NCBI GenBank assembly: GCA_026261815.1
Contig: JAMPIT010000269.1
Coordinates: 1-64,000, forward strand
Reading direction: 5' to 3'
Source: Monarcha castaneiventris obscurior
Lineage: Eukaryota > Chordata > Aves > Passeriformes > Monarchidae
DNA: 64,000 nt
Shown here: piece after piece, positions 20,766 to 33,334 of the stretch
Numbering within the stretch: the stretch's first letter is position 1
Layout: the number at the start of each line of letters is the position of its first letter
Notes under the pieces: model-generated
The model's input: the letters and a program-made list of their open reading frames with translations, nothing else
Databases searched by the model: none
Told to the model about the DNA's origin: nothing
Program-made: the position numbers and the translations under genes

Positions 20766-21149
20766 TTATAAGGAATATTGGTGTTTTTAAGGCTAAACAC
20801 CCCAAAATTTCCAAGGACACAGCAGTTTTCCCAGGAATAACACCCGGATCCAGGGCTGGCCCCTTTCCTGAAGGGTCTCAGCTGAGCAGCTCCCAAATCC
20901 AGGCCGTGGCCTCTTCCCAGATCTCCTTCAGTTCCCGTTTGCTCCCGGTTTGAGCCCCTTGGTGCCTCCCAGGAGGCACAAAAAGCTCCCCTGGGATGAG
21001 AGGGAAGCACGGAGCAGCTTCTGCCCAGGCCAAGCCGGAATCCGGCTCTGCTGAGCCTGGAAGTTCCCGATTTTCCTGCTGGAGGAGGAATTGAGATGTG
21101 GATTCTGACTCTGGCAGGTTCCTGGGAATAGGATCCAGGAATTCCCAGC

Positions 21150-21400
21150 TCACCACAAACTGCAGGAGTGGGAAAAGGGCAGTGGGCTCGAGCTGAAAGG
21201 GGGGAAATTCGGGAAGGAATTCCTCCCTGGGAGGGTGGGGATGGAATTCCCAGAGGAGCTGTGGCTGCTCCATCCCTGGCAGTGCCCAAGGCCGGGTTGG
21301 ATCCCTCTGGGACAGCAGGAAGTGTCCCTGGGCATGGAAGGGATGGATTGGGATGGGATTTCAGCTCCTTCCCACCCAAACCATTCCGGGATTCTGAGCT
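21150..21400 (-). mobile_element. CR1 LINE 3' fragment (reverse)
   Basis: Reverse-oriented CR1-like 3' sequence: GGAGCTGTGGCTGCTCCATC, CCCAAGGCCGGGTTGGATCC and CCTTCCCACCCAAACCATTC in order. Confidence 0.75.
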
Positions 21401-21989
21401 CTGATCAAACACGGATAAAAAGGGGGCCTCGATCATGGAATTTTCACAGGGATTTTCCCAGGGCTGTGGATCCCTCCCTTCTCTCCCTGCCTGCTGCAGT
21501 TCCCCCTCCTGAGCTGGACAAACATTCCCAAATATCCTGGGATGGGCACTGGTGGAGCCTCCACCCCTGGGAATTCCAAAAACTCCTGGATGAGGCCCTG
21601 GGGATGTGGTTTGGGGTGGAAATGCCTTTCCCAAACTTCACCATTCCATGGCTTTCTGGGCTTTTCCAGAGCTTTTATCCACCCGGGAAATCTCGGGTCT
21701 GACGCTGCTCCTTTGGCTCTGGATCTCTGCTGGACTTTGGGATTTGCTGCCGGGCTCGGAGCCTCTGCTCCTGCCAGGCTCAGGATTTTAGGAATGGGAA
21801 TGAGAAGGGATTTCATCCGTGGGGATTTAACCCTTGGAAAGCCCGGCCATGGAAGCCCGGAGACTCTCGGAGCGATGGGATAAAGAATCCAAAATCTTAT
21901 CCCAGGGAATGGCGGGGTTTTATTCCCTGTAATAATTCCGGGGTGGGGAATGATATCAATGATTCCCTTTGATCATGCTGGAATAATCC

Positions 21990-23530
21990 TGCCAGTGGAG
22001 ATCAGGCTGGAGAATTCCCGGGATTCCCGATGGAGAGTGGAGATGGGAATGCGGGATTCCTGGGATTCCTGATATGGTGCAGAGCTGGGAATGCAGGATT
22101 CCTGGGATTCCTGATGGAGCTGGGAATGAGGAATTCCTGGGATTCCCGATGGAGCTGGGAATGAGGAATTCCCGGGATTCCTGATGGAGCTGGGAATGAG
22201 GGATTCCCAGGATTTCTGATGGAGCTGGAAGCTGGGAATGAGGGATTCCTGGGGAATGCGGGATTCCTGGGATTCCTGATAGAGCTGGGAATGAGGGATT
22301 CCTGGGGAATGCGGGATTCCTGGGATTCCTGATGGAGCTGGGAATACGGGATTCCTGATGGAGCTGGGAGTGTGGGATTCCCAGGATTCCCGATGGAGAG
22401 TGGAGCAGGGAATGGAGGATTCCCGATGGAGCTGGGAGTGCAGGATTCCCAGGATTCCCAACGGAGTGCCGAGCTGGGAATGCGGGATTCCTGGGATTCC
22501 TGATGGAGCTGGGAGCTGGGAATGAGGGATGCCCAGGATTCCCGATGGAGTTGGGAATGAGGGATTCCCAGGATTCCCGATGGGGTGCAGAGTTGGGAAT
22601 GTGGGATTCCTGGGATTCCCGATGAAGCTGGGAGTGCGGGATTCCCAGGATTCCTGATGGAGCTGGGAGCTGGGAATGCGGGAATCCTGGGGAATGCAGG
22701 ATTCCCGGGATTCCCGATGGAGCTGGGAATGAGGGATTCCTGGGGAATGAGGGATTCCTGATGGAGCTGGGAATGAGGGATTCCTGGGGAATGGGGGATT
22801 CCCAGGATTCCCGATGGAGCTGGGAGCTGGGAATGCGGGATTGCTGGGATTCCTGATGGAGCTGGGAATGCAGGATTCCCGGGATTCCCAATGGAGCTGG
22901 GAGTGCGGGATTCCCGGGATTCCCGATGGAGCACAGAACAGAGAATGCGGGATTCCTGGGGAATGCGGGATTCCCGGGATTCCCGATGGAGCTGGGAGCT
23001 GGGAATGAGGGATTCCTGATGGAGCTGGGAATGAGGGATTCCTGGGGAATGCAGGATTCCTGGGATTCCTGATGGAGCTGGGAATGCGGAATTCCCAGGA
23101 TTCCCGATGGAGCTGGGAATGAGGGATTCCTGGGGAATGAGGGATTCCCAGGATTCCCAATGGAGCTGGGAATGAGGGATTCCCGGGGAATGAAGGGTTC
23201 CCGGGATTCCTGATGGAGCTGGGAATGAGGGATTCCCGGGGAATGGGGGATTCCCGGGATTCCCGATGGAGTGGGGAATGAGGGATTCCCGGGATTTCTG
23301 ATGGAGCTGGGAATGAGGGATTCCTGGGGAATGCGGGATTCCCGATGGAGCTGGGAGCTGGGAATGTGGGATTCCTGATGGAGCTGGGAATGAGGGATTC
23401 CTGGGGAATGAGGGATTCCCAGGATTCCTGATGCAGCTGGGAATGCGGGATTCCCAGAGAATGAGGGATTCCTGGGATTCCCGATGGAGCTGGGAACGAG
23501 GGATTCCCAGGATTCCCGGGATTCCCGTTC
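21990..23530. repeat. 1.5-kb GATTCC/GGGAATG composite minisatellite
   Basis: Composite units of GATTCCCGATGGAGCTGGGA, ATGAGGGATTCCTGGG and GAATGCGGGATTCC in variable order. Three opposite-strand frames stay open (up to 657 codons), showing Ile-Pro-Ser-Gln-Leu repeat composition only. Confidence 0.94.
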
Positions 23531-23964
23531 CGAGCGGCCGAACACCAATGGCCCGGAGCTGCCGGCCCTCAGCCAGGGACAATCGGGATCCTTGTCCTGC
23601 TCCCGAGGGATGTGGGGCACACAGAGGGCTCCCGTCCCACATTCCAGACTTCCCTGGATGAGGATGGGAATGGGAAGCTCCTGGTCCAGGCTCAGTCATG
23701 GTTTGGGTGGGATTAAACATGGGAATTTCAGCTGGGATGGGGCTTGGGAGAGGAGCGGGGTCTGTTAGAGCTAGGGGAGGAGAAGCTCGGGATTGGGAGC
23801 CTCGGGAGAGCCATGGAAAGGGGGAAGAGGGATTTTTATAGGGGCAGAGGGAATGGTTTGTGCGGGAATTGGTTTGGATTCCTTCTCCCGTCGCTCCGAG
23901 GGTCCCGGGCTTCCCAAGGGTTAAATCCCCACGGATTAAATCCCTTCTCCTAAAAAGCTGAGCC

Positions 23965-24345
23965 ACAAAGGACACAGGGAATGGTTTTAAACTGCCACAG
24001 GGCAGGGATGGGTGGGATATTGGGAAGGAATTCCTGGCTGAGATGGAATTCCCAGAGGAGCTGTGGCTGCCCCTGGATCCCTGGAAGTGCCCAAGGCCGG
24101 GCTGGAACAGCCTGGGACAGTGGGAGGTGTCAGGGTTGGAAAGGGATGGGATGGGATGGGATGGGATGGGTGGGATGGGATGGGATGGGATGGGATGGAT
24201 GGGATGGGATGGGATGGGATGGGATGGGATGGGATGGGATGGGATGGGATGGGATGGGATGGGATGGGATGGGATGGGATGGGATGGGATGGGATGGGAT
24301 GGGATTTAAGGTCCCTTCCAACCCAAACCATTCCAGGATTTCCTG
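23965..24345 (-). mobile_element. CR1 LINE 3' fragment (reverse) with (GGGAT)n insert
   Basis: CR1-like order GGAGCTGTGGCTGCCCCTGG, AAGTGCCCAAGGCCGGGCTG, then the pentamer run, then AGGTCCCTTCCAACCCAAAC. The simple repeat replaces the normally short stretch before the CR1 tail. Confidence 0.8.
24146..24304. repeat. (GGGAT)n pentanucleotide microsatellite
   Basis: About 30 GGGAT units, nearly pure, with two small GGGTGGGAT/GGATGGGAT irregularities at the start. Confidence 0.97.
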
Positions 24346-24364
24346 ATTTTATTTTCCCATCCCT

Positions 24365-24675
24365 CTGTGGGTGCTGCAGGAACAGCCCTGAACTCTGGGA
24401 ATCTGCTGGGCAGGAGGGACTGGAGGGACAGGACCCAGGGAATGGCTTCCCACTGCCAGAGGGCAGGGATGGGTGGGATTTTGGGAAGAAATTCCTGGCT
24501 GGGAGGGTGGAGAGGGGCTGGGCTGGAATTCCCAGAGGAGCTGTGGCTGCCCCTGGATCCCTGGAAGTGCCCAAGGCCAGGCTGGAGCACCCTGGGACAG
24601 CAGGAGGTGTCGAGGTTGGAACTGGATGAGCTTTAAATCCCTTCCAACCCAAACCATCCCAGGATCCTGTAACAA
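24365..24675 (-). mobile_element. CR1 LINE 3' fragment (reverse)
   Basis: A second, adjacent reverse copy with GGGTGCTGCAGGAACAGCCC at its distal end and AAATCCCTTCCAACCCAAAC at its tail, without the pentamer expansion. Same subfamily as the copy at 63.6-63.9 kb. Confidence 0.8.
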
Positions 24676-25124
24676 TTCCATGTTTTTTCCTTACCTCTGT
24701 TCCCTTCAAATCCCGGGATTGGAGAGCTGGAAAGGGCTGAGTCAGCAGCCACCAGGATCACTCCTGACAGCCTTAAATTCCTCATTCCTGAGGGGCTGGA
24801 GCTCAGCTTCCAGCCTGGAATTACAGCACAGGGAGCCAGAGCTGGAGAATTTCCTGCCCTCAGCCCTGGCTCTGCTCCAGGGGTTTCCAAAGTTCTGCCT
24901 TGGATTCCTCTGAATGGAGTGACCCAAATATTGTCAGGAAAAAATCCGGGGGTTCTTAGAGGCTGTGAAGGGAGCAAGGAGCCCAAAAGAACGGGAAAAT
25001 CCAGCCCAATCCAAACCTCTGGCACATTTAAGCCTGGCTTTATTCTCAGGGAGCTCAGCTCCTGCAGCTCCCTCGGAGACTCAGGAAAAACGCGTCCAGA
25101 GGTCGCTCCCGGCGGCAGAGCCGC

Positions 25125-25345
25125 GGTTTTCCTGGGATATTTTCCATGTTAAGTTGTGTTTTTGGGGGTTTTTCTGGTGGCCCCATAAATGTGAAGGCAG
25201 AGCTGGAATATTTTCCATGTTAAGTTGTGTTCTTGGGGTTTTTCTGGTGGCCCCATAAACGTGGGGGCAGAGCCGGGGTTTTCCTGGAATATTTTCCATG
25301 TTAAGTTGTGTTTTTGGGGTTTTTCTGGTGGCCCCACAAACGTGA
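25125..25345. repeat. Three-copy repeat, about 70 bp
   Basis: TATTTTCCATGTTAAGTTGT followed by GGGTTTTTCTGGTGGCCCC occurs three times (about 25,138, 25,208 and 25,290). Confidence 0.9.
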
Positions 25346-25429
25346 GGGTGCAGTTGGCTCTGCCCGTGCCCTTCCAAGCCTTTAAAGTGCTCGCAGTGAG
25401 GCTGGGGCTGGAACATCCCTGTGGGAATT

Positions 25430-26505
25430 GAAGGGAAGGGAAAGGTTTTCCTTGGATATTGGTGCCCTGAAATGTCCTGGAGCTGAGGAGGGAGAGTTTC
25501 CCTTGGATATCAGTGTCCTAAAATGTCCTGGAGCTGAGAAGGGAGAGTTTTCCTGGAAATTGATGCCCTAAAATGTCCTGGAGCTGAGGAGGAGGTTTCA
25601 GGAGGAGGCAGGAAGGAACAAATCCAGGATTTCTGTGGCTGTGGAGAGTTTTCCTTGGATATTGGTGCCCTAAAATGTCCTGGAGATGAGGAGGGAGAGT
25701 TTTCCTGGAAATCGATGCCCTAAAATGTCCTGGAGATGATGAGGAGGTCTCAGGAGGAGGCAGGAAAGAATAAATCCAGGATTTCTGTGGCTGTGGAGAA
25801 TTTTCCTGGAAATCGGTGCCCTAAAATGTCCTGGAGCTGAGGAGAGAGAGTTTTCCTTGGATATTGATTCCCTAAAATGTCCTGGAGCTGAGGAGGGAGG
25901 TCTCAGGAGGAGGCAGGAAAGAATAAATCCAGGATTTCTGTGGCTGTGGAGAGTTTTCCTAGGATATGGATGCCCTAAAATGTCCTGGAGCTGAGGAGGG
26001 AGAGTTTTCCTTGGATATTGGTGCCCTAAAATGTCCTGGAGCTGAGGAAGGAGAGTTTTCCTTGGATATTGATTCCCTAAAATGTCCTGGAGATGATGAG
26101 GAGGTTTTAGGAGGAGGCAGGAAAGAATAAATCCAGGATTTCTGTGGCTGTGGAGAGTTTTCCTGGAAATCGATGCCCTAAAATGTCCTGGAGCTGAGGA
26201 GGGAGAGTTTCCTTGGACATTGATTCCCTAAAATGTTCTGGAGATGAGGAGGGAGAGATTTCCTGGATATCAGTGCCCTAAAATGTCCTGGGGATGAGGA
26301 GGGAGAGTTTTCCTGGATATGGGTGCTCTAAAATGTCCTGGAGATGAGGAGGGAGAGTTTCCTTGGATATTGATTCCCTAAAATGTTCTGGAGCTGAGGA
26401 GGGAGAGATTTCCTGGATATCAGTGCCCTAAAATGTCCTGGGGATGAGGAGGGAGAGTTTTCCTGGAAATCAAGGCCCTAAAATGTCCTGGGGCTGAGGA
26501 AGGAG
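25430..26505. repeat. About 50-bp minisatellite with higher-order insert
   Basis: The core CCCTAAAATGTCCTGGAGCT with GAGGAGGGAGAGTTTTCC is repeated about 19 times. Some units carry an extra GGAGGCAGGAAAGAATAAAT and GGATTTCTGTGGCTGTGGAG block, giving longer composite periods. Confidence 0.92.
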
Positions 26506-26509
26506 ACCC

Positions 26510-27585
26510 CATCCCAGTGCTGAAGCCTTGGAGCGTTCCCTGGATGCTGCCGAGCTCCCAAATTTCCCCGTTGTGTTTGCAAATCCCAAATCACAGCCAA
26601 GGACAAATCCCTGTGGATTTCACTTTTCCCGACTCCATCTGAGGAGTTTCTCTCGAACCCCTCAGTGAGCAGGGGCTGGGGCAGTGGGAGGGTGAATTTG
26701 GGGGATGCAGACCCCATGGAAGATCCATCTCCGGATGTTTGGGATCGGAGGGAACACAGGGCACGGCTGCTGTGGAATTCCCCCAGGATTTTTGCAGGAT
26801 TGGGATTTCTGGGAGGTTTTCCCAATCCCACACAGAGATGGGACACGGTGCTGCTCGATCCGAGTGCCCTGAGTGGTTTTCCTGAAGGAAAGGCTGGGAA
26901 TGTGTTCCTAAAATCTGGTTAAAATTCCTTTTTCCCGGCCAGAATTCCCTATGTGGAGCTTTGTCCTCCCTCCTCAGGATTTCTCCAGCTCTGGGAGTTT
27001 CCTCCTCGCCCTGCACAGGGCCAGGGGTTGGACTCGGATGATCCTTGTGGGTCCCTTCAACTCAACAATCCCAAAATCCCTAAATTTCAGGGAAACAAAG
27101 ACATTTTTGGACTCGGGGCAGCTGGGCTCAGCGAGGCTTTGCCAGGAGCCAAAATTCCACTTCCTGGCTCTGCTCTAATCCCAATTAACGTCTCCCAGGC
27201 TAATCTCAGTCCCAATTAAAGCAACCTGGAGCTCAGCCGTGACCTTGCCTCCCTTCCAGCTGCTCCCGAGGTCTCCCAGAGCTGGAATTCTTGGAAAAGC
27301 TCCGGAATCCGGCGGCTCTCGGGTCATTAACGCCTCCGGGAGCCCTTCAGAGCCTTCCTGTGCCTGCTTTCCCCAAATTTTTGTGTCCTTCAGCTTGAAA
27401 CTTTTGGGGGAAACACCCGGAGAGGTTGGAATTGCACAGGGAAAGGGCTGGAAAGTGGAATTTGAAGCTTGGAGTTGTTCCTCCATCCCGAGGGATCCCC
27501 GAAAGCGGCGCTGAGCTGGCAGGGGTTTGTCCTGGCACGGGGCAGGGCCTGGGCTCTTTGTGGGGCCTTTTCGGTGTTTGGTGTT
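26510..27585. other. LOXL2 intron 1 (presumed), mostly unique
   Basis: No exon recognised. A short reverse CR1-like tail (GGTTGGACTCGGATGATCCT, 27,026-27,045) is present. Confidence 0.45.
27020..27085 (-). mobile_element. CR1 LINE tail fragment (reverse)
   Basis: GGTTGGACTCGGATGATCCT followed by TGTGGGTCCCTTCAACTCAA is the characteristic reverse CR1 3' tail. Confidence 0.65.
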
Positions 27586-29410
27586 TGGTGACATTCAGCA
27601 TTCTGGGGGCTCCGAAATAACCCAAAAAAACTCTTGTGGAGCCTTTTCTCCTCTCAGGTATTTGGGTTCAGTGACATTCAGCATTCTGGGGGCTCCGAAA
27701 TAACCCAAAACTCTTGTGGAGCCTTTTCTCCTCTCAGATATTCAGGTTTGGTGACATTCAGCATTCTGGGGGCTCCAAAATAACCCAAAACTCTCATGGA
27801 GCTTTTTCTCCTCTCAGATATTTGGGTTCAGTGGTCACTGAGCTTCCTGGGGGCTCTGAAATAACCCAAAAAAACTCTCATGGAGCCTTTTCTCCTCTCA
27901 GATATTCGGGTTCGGTGACATTCAGCATTCTGGGGGCTCTGAAAAACCCAAACTCTCTGGATTTTCCTCTCAGATATTCGGGTTTGGTGCATTCAGCATT
28001 CTGGGGGCTCCAAAATACCCAAAACTCTTGGAGCTTTTCTCCTCTCAGTATTGGGTTGTGGTCTGAGCTTCTGGGGCTGAAATAACCCAAAACTCTCATG
28101 GAGCCTTTTCTCCTCTCAGATATTCGGGTTTGGTGACATTCAGTATTCTGGGGGCTCCAAAATAACCCAAAAAAGCTCTCATGGAGCCTTTTCTCCTCTC
28201 AGACATTCGGATTTGGTGGACATTCAACATCCTGGGGGCTCTAAAATTACCCAAAACTCTCGTGAAGCCTTTTCTCCTCTCAGATATTCGGGTTCAGTGG
28301 ACACTGAGTTTTCTGGGGGCTCCAAAATAACCCAAAAAAGCTCTCATGGAGCCTTTTCTCCTCTCAGATATTTGGGTTCAGTGGACACTGAGTTTTCTGG
28401 GGGCTCTGAAAGAACCCAAAACTCTTGTGGAGCCTTTTCTCCTCTCAGGTATTTGGGTTCAGTGGACACTGAGCTTCCTCAGAGCTCCAAAATAACCCAA
28501 AAAAACCTCTTGTGGAGCTTTTTCTCCTCTCAGATATTCGGATTCTGTGACATTCAGCATTCTGGGGGCTCCAAAATAACCCAAAAAAGCTCTCATGGAG
28601 CCTTTTCTCCTCTCAGATATTCGGGTTTGGTGGACATTCAACATCCTGGGGGCTCCAAAATTACCCAAAACTCTCATGGAGCCTTTTCTCCTCTCAGATA
28701 TTCGGGTTCAGTGGTCACTGAGCTTCCTGGGGGCTCTGAAATAACCCAAAAAAACCTCTTGTGGAGCTTTTTCTCCTCTCAGATATTCGGATTCTGTGAC
28801 ATTCAGCATTCTGGGGGCTCTGAAATTACCCAAAACTCTCGTGAAGCCTTTTCTCCTCCCAGATATTCGGGTTCAGTGGACACTGAGTTTTCTGGGGGCT
28901 CTGAAAGAACCCAAAACTCTCATGGAGCCTTTTCTCCTCTCAGATATTCGGGTTCAGTGGACACTGAGTTTTCTGGGGGCTCTGAAAGAACCCAAAACTC
29001 TCATGGAGCCTTTTCTCCTCTCAGATATTTGGGTTCAGTGGACGCTGAGCATCCTGGGGGCTCCGAAATTACCCCCATAAACCTCTTGTGGAGCCTTTTC
29101 TCCTCTCAGGTATTTGGGTTCAGTGACATTCAGCATTCTGGGGGCTCCAAAATAACCCAAAACTCTTGTGGAGCCTTTTCTCCTCTCAGATATTCGGGTT
29201 CAGTGGACACTGAGCTTCCTCGGAGCTCCAAAATAACCCAAGAAAACCTCTTGTGGAGCTTTTTCTCCTCTCAGATATTCGGGTTTGGTGGCATTCAGCA
29301 TTCTGGGGGCTCTGAAATAACCCAAAAAAACCTTTTGTGGGGCCTTTTCTCCTCTCAGATATTCGGGTTCAGTGGACACTGAGCTTCCTGGGGGCTCCGA
29401 AATAAAACAA
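27585..29410. repeat. 1.8-kb minisatellite, about 80-90-bp units with acceptor-like core
   Basis: About 20 copies of GAGCCTTTTCTCCTCTCAGA, TATTCGGGTTCAGTGGACAC and CATTCTGGGGGCTCCAAAAT plus AACCCAAAACTCT. Every unit has a strong pyrimidine-AG motif, and three units continue AG|GTATTT. The 389-codon open frame across it is repeat-derived. Confidence 0.94.
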
Positions 29411-29814
29411 ACCCGTGACCCAGAGGGGAATTTGTTCACGTTCTGTTCCAGAGGCCGAGGCTCTGCCGTGTCCCTGTTTCACCACGAGGCTGCTGCACTC
29501 CTTTATCCCCATTTCCCTTCCCAAACTTCCCTCGGGTGGCTGTGGGACCTTCCAGAGGCTCCCGAAGGTCCCAGAAACAGAAATACAAATATTTACAAAT
29601 ATTCTGCATTCTGGGAGCGCGGGGCAGCCCCGGGAGAGCTTCAAGGACCTTTTACAAACCCAACTGGGAGCTCTGGGATAAATCAGCCTCCTCCCCGGAA
29701 TTTCTAGGGAGGGGTTGCTGCAGCCCAGCTTGGTTTTGGATCGGGGTTTGCTGGGGATTTAAAAACGCTGCTCCTGCAGTAGCAAGGAGCAGCCAGCGAG
29801 GATGGAGCTGATGG

Positions 29815-30405
29815 AACCAGATTTTGGGGATGGAGAAAAATCAAGACATGTTTGGGATGGAGCAGATCAAACCAGATTTTGGGGATGGAGAAGATCAAAC
29901 CAGATTTTGGGGATGGAGCAGATCAAACCAGATTTTGGGGATGGAGCAGATCAAAACATCTTTGGGGTGGAGCAGATCAAACCTGATTTTTAGGGATGGA
30001 GAAGATCAAACCAGATTTTGGGGATGAAGCAGATCAGAACAGAAATTTGGGGTGGGGCAGATCAGAACGGAAGTTTGGGGATGGAGAAGATCAAACCAGA
30101 TCTCTGGAGATGGAGCAGATCAAACCAGATTTTGGGGATGGAGCCGATCAAACCAGATTTTGGGGATGGAGAAAGTCAAAACATGTTTGGGATGGAGCAG
30201 ATCAGAACAGAAGTTTGGTGTGGAGAAGATCAAACCAGATTTTGGGGATGGAGCAGATCAAAACATCTTTGGGGTGGAGCAGATCAAACCAGAGTTTGGG
30301 GATGGAGCAGATTGAACAAGATTTTGGGGATGGAGAAGATCAAACCAGATTTTTAGGGATGGAGATCAAACCAGATTTTGGGGATGGAGCAGATGAAAAC
30401 GGTTC
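29815..30405. repeat. About 28-30-bp GATGGAGCAGATCAAACCAG minisatellite
   Basis: GATGGAGCAGATCAAACCAG plus ATTTTGGG repeated about 20 times, with AAAACATGTTTGG and AGAACAGAAGTTTGG variants. Confidence 0.93.
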
Positions 30406-30409
30406 AAAA

Positions 30410-32140
30410 CAAGACCCAAACCCCCGATTTTCCTGCAGAGCACGAGGCCGTGGACCTGCTGAGGCCACCCCCTTCCCTTTGGGGTTTTCACTCCTGACTC
30501 CCATCTGTCCTTCCCTATGATCCAAGGGGATTCCTGGAATTTTTGGTGCATCCATGAGCATCTCCGTGCCCTGGGCTAAACCCAAACCCATCCCATATCC
30601 ACAACCACCACCCCGAGGGGTTTGTTTGGTGCTGCTGGGCTCGGAGTCAGGGGGGTCTGACTGGTCCCAGTCCTGGTACTGGAGTTCCTGGATCCAGGAT
30701 CCTGCTGGAACTCTCAGATCCTGCCCTTCCAGCTGCATTCCCACTGGGAAATCCCCTCTCCACATTCCCCTCTTTGCATTTCCTTCCTCTCACCCCTTCC
30801 AGGACCTGTTTTTATCCCTCTCTCTCAGCCTCACCTCCTGACCCACAAAAAACTTGGCTCCTCGAGATCCAATGTTTATTTTCCAAGATTTTTTTTCCCC
30901 CCTGCTCCTGATTTATGAGATCTGGTGTAAAACCTCCTCCTGCTTTTCCTCCTTCTCCTCCAACGCCGGGATTTTTATCCCCGTGCTTCCGTTTCATTTC
31001 TCTCTTCCTTAGGCAAATTCCTTTCATTCCCAGCTCTCGGAGCATTCCAGCAGGGAATCTCCCAAGCACCATCCCTGTTTAACCCCCAGGGAAATGTTGG
31101 AGCTGAGGTTTGGGTCGATGCCTCTGGAATTTTGAGCAACTTCCCTGGAATCCTGATCCATCTCCTCCTCAAGCAGCTTTTGGAGGCTGTTCATGGATTT
31201 TGTATCTTTATGTGAGGATGTGATTTTTCCTGCTTGGTTTTTTTTAGGGATTACTCCAAATTTAGCTAAAATTCCGGAGGATTTTCATTTCTGGACACTC
31301 AGCTTTGGAGCCAAGCCTTTCCCCTTCTCCCTCCCCTCCGGAGGCTGCCAGGAAATATCGGAGCTCCAGAGGTCTGGGGAGGTTTTTCCCGCTGAGTCTG
31401 GCATTGTTTCACTCGGAAACTATGGAATCCTCACCCCCACGTGTCCTCCTTGACCGCTCCATGTGCAGGGACGTGGGTGGGAAGCAGGAAAAGAGCGGGA
31501 TTTTGCAGGATCGGGATGAAATTCCTCTCATGAGTCAGGAGAATTTGCCCCTTCCTACCTTAAATCCTCCTTTTTAAAGCCTTTGGATGGCAATAAATCC
31601 CTGCCCAGACTTATAACTGATAATTGGAGATATTTTCTGCTATTCCAGGATTATCCAAGACTCCGGAAAGTGTCCGGTGATGTTTTGAGTTGTGACAGAT
31701 GGAACCAGAAGTGCAGGAGCAGAAATAAATCCATTATCCTACAGGGAACCCAGATTTTGGGATAAATCCCTCGCTGCTGTTCGTGATATTTCCCCACCCT
31801 CCTGGTTTTCCGTCGTTTGGGATGGGTTTGGCTTCTTTAGGGGGAAAAAAAAAGGGTTCAGTTCTGTCCTGGGAGGATTTGGATGAAGGTTCCCTGCTGG
31901 ATTTGTGCAGAAACAGGAAAACCATTTGCTACAACTTCCAACCTAGAGAATTTTACCCGGATTTTTTGGCTAAATTTACCAAATCAACCCAAACTTTTAA
32001 ATGTTTTTGTTTTTGCACTTTGTACAGAAACTGTACAAGAAATAACCGAGCTGACTTCGGTTTTCCCAGCGGCTTCGGGCGCAGTCCCCAAGAGATATCA
32101 AATTTATATCAACCTTTAATCAAACTCCGCTTTCCTTCCA
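30410..32140. other. LOXL2 intron upstream of the first coding exon
   Basis: Unique, moderately AT-rich sequence. No array, transposon or exon recognised. It ends in the acceptor CTTTCCTTCCAG (32,130-32,141). Confidence 0.5.
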
Positions 32141-32141
32141 G

Positions 32142-32172
32142 CACCTCCCTTTGAGGACGCCGAGCGCTGAAA
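32142..32172 (+). other. LOXL2: LOXL2 5'UTR part of the first coding exon
   Basis: From the base after acceptor TTCCTTCCAG to the start codon. It includes an in-frame TGA nine bases upstream of the chosen ATG, which blocks any upstream in-frame start within the exon. The ATG context is AAAATGG (A at -3, G at +4), which fits a good initiator. Confidence 0.75.
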
Positions 32173-32518
32173 ATGGGAAGCTCCCAAATTTTTCCCTCCT
32201 TCCTGCTGGTGCTGCTCCTCTCCTCGCTGAGCTGTGCCCAGTACGAGCCCTGGCCGTACCTCCCTGGCTACCCCGAGCCGGCCCCACAGATCTTCCAGCC
32301 CCCCCAGGCAGCCCCAAACGTCCCCAAAATCCAGCTGAGGCTGGCGGGGCAGAAGAGGAAGCACAACGAGGGCAGGGTGGAGGTTTTCTACGGCGGCGAG
32401 TGGGGCACCGTGTGCGACGACGACTTCTCCATCCACGCTGCCCACGTGGTGTGCCGGGAGCTGGGCTACGTGGAGGCCGTGTCCTGGCTGCCCAGCTCCA
32501 AGTACGGCAAAGGAGAAG
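32173..32518 (+). CDS. LOXL2: LOXL2 first coding exon: signal peptide and SRCR1 start
   Basis: LOXL2 is a secreted copper- and quinone-dependent amine oxidase that oxidises lysines in collagen and elastin and so drives cross-linking. This exon encodes 115 residues plus one base. Residues 1-21 form a signal peptide (hydrophobic FLLVLLLSSLS, cleavage likely before AQYEPWPYLP). A Pro-rich linker follows to about residue 50. SRCR domain 1 then begins at IQLRLAGQKRKHNEGRVEV, with GEWGTVCDDDFSIHAAHVVC giving its first cysteines (C81, C94). The donor is GAAG|GTGAGG. The start is fixed by the signal peptide and by an upstream in-frame stop. LOXL2 is chosen over LOXL3/LOXL4 by the RLAGQKRKH and DDDFSIHAAHV segments and the ENTPD4 neighbour. 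Confidence 0.95.
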
Positions 32519-32559
32519 GTGAGGCCATCCCTGAGCAGCCTGGAGGGGATTTTCCAGCT

Positions 32560-33085
32560 CGAAATAATCCCTGATTTCAGTCTGGGCTGGGTGGGTTTGG
32601 GATCCGTGAGGTAAAAATGGTGTGGAATTATTGGAAAGTATCCCAAGGATGGACACGGGGATGGGGAAGGGCCTGGAGCAGCTGAGGGCACCTGGTTTGG
32701 GATCTCAGGGCACTGGGGCGACCTCCCCAGCTCTAAATAATCCCTGATTTCGGTCCCATTGATGGGTTTCTTCGTGCTGGGCTGAGGGTGGGATCCATGA
32801 GGTAAAAATTGTGTGGAATTATTGGAAAGTATCCAAAGGATGGACACGGGGATGGGGAAGGGCCTGGAGCAGCTGAGGGCACCTGGTTTGGGATCCCAGG
32901 GCACTGGGGGGGTCTTTCCAGCTCCCAGGAATCCCTGATTTCAGTCCCATTGATGGTTGGAGGTTTCTCTCGTGCTGGGCTCCGTGAGGTAAAAATGGTG
33001 TGGAATTGTTGGAAAGTATCCCAAGGATGGACACGGGGATGGGGAAGGGCCTGGAGCAGCTGAGGGCACCTGGAAAAGAGGAAAC
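32560..33085. repeat. Three-copy repeat, about 190 bp
   Basis: The marker GAGGTAAAAATGGTGTGGAA (middle copy ATTGTG) recurs at about 32,608, 32,799 and 32,986, followed by CCAAGGATGGACACGGGGAT. It lies just after the LOXL2 exon and contains several GTGAG/GTAAAA donor-like motifs. Confidence 0.9.
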
Positions 33086-33334
33086 TGAGGGGAGACATTT
33101 TGGGATCTGCTGCTCCCCAGGGGCAGCTCCGATCCCTCTGTGATGGGGATGGGATCTGGGAAAAGCTGGAGCAGTGCCGGGGGATTTAGGTTGGATTGTT
33201 CTGGCCCAGGACTCCAAAGTGGTCTGGACATTTCCTATCCTACACAGGATTATATGGGAATAACCCCTTTGGGAGCCCTCAGGCTGTTCCTGTGGGGAAA
33301 AGCTGTTCAGCCCCATCCCAAATTTCATCTCATA

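Noticed and set aside
21956..23975. Minus-strand frames up to 657 codons rich in Ile-Pro-Ser-His-Gln
   Set aside because: Entirely within the GATTCC/GGGAATG array; no non-repeat coding segment of any family.
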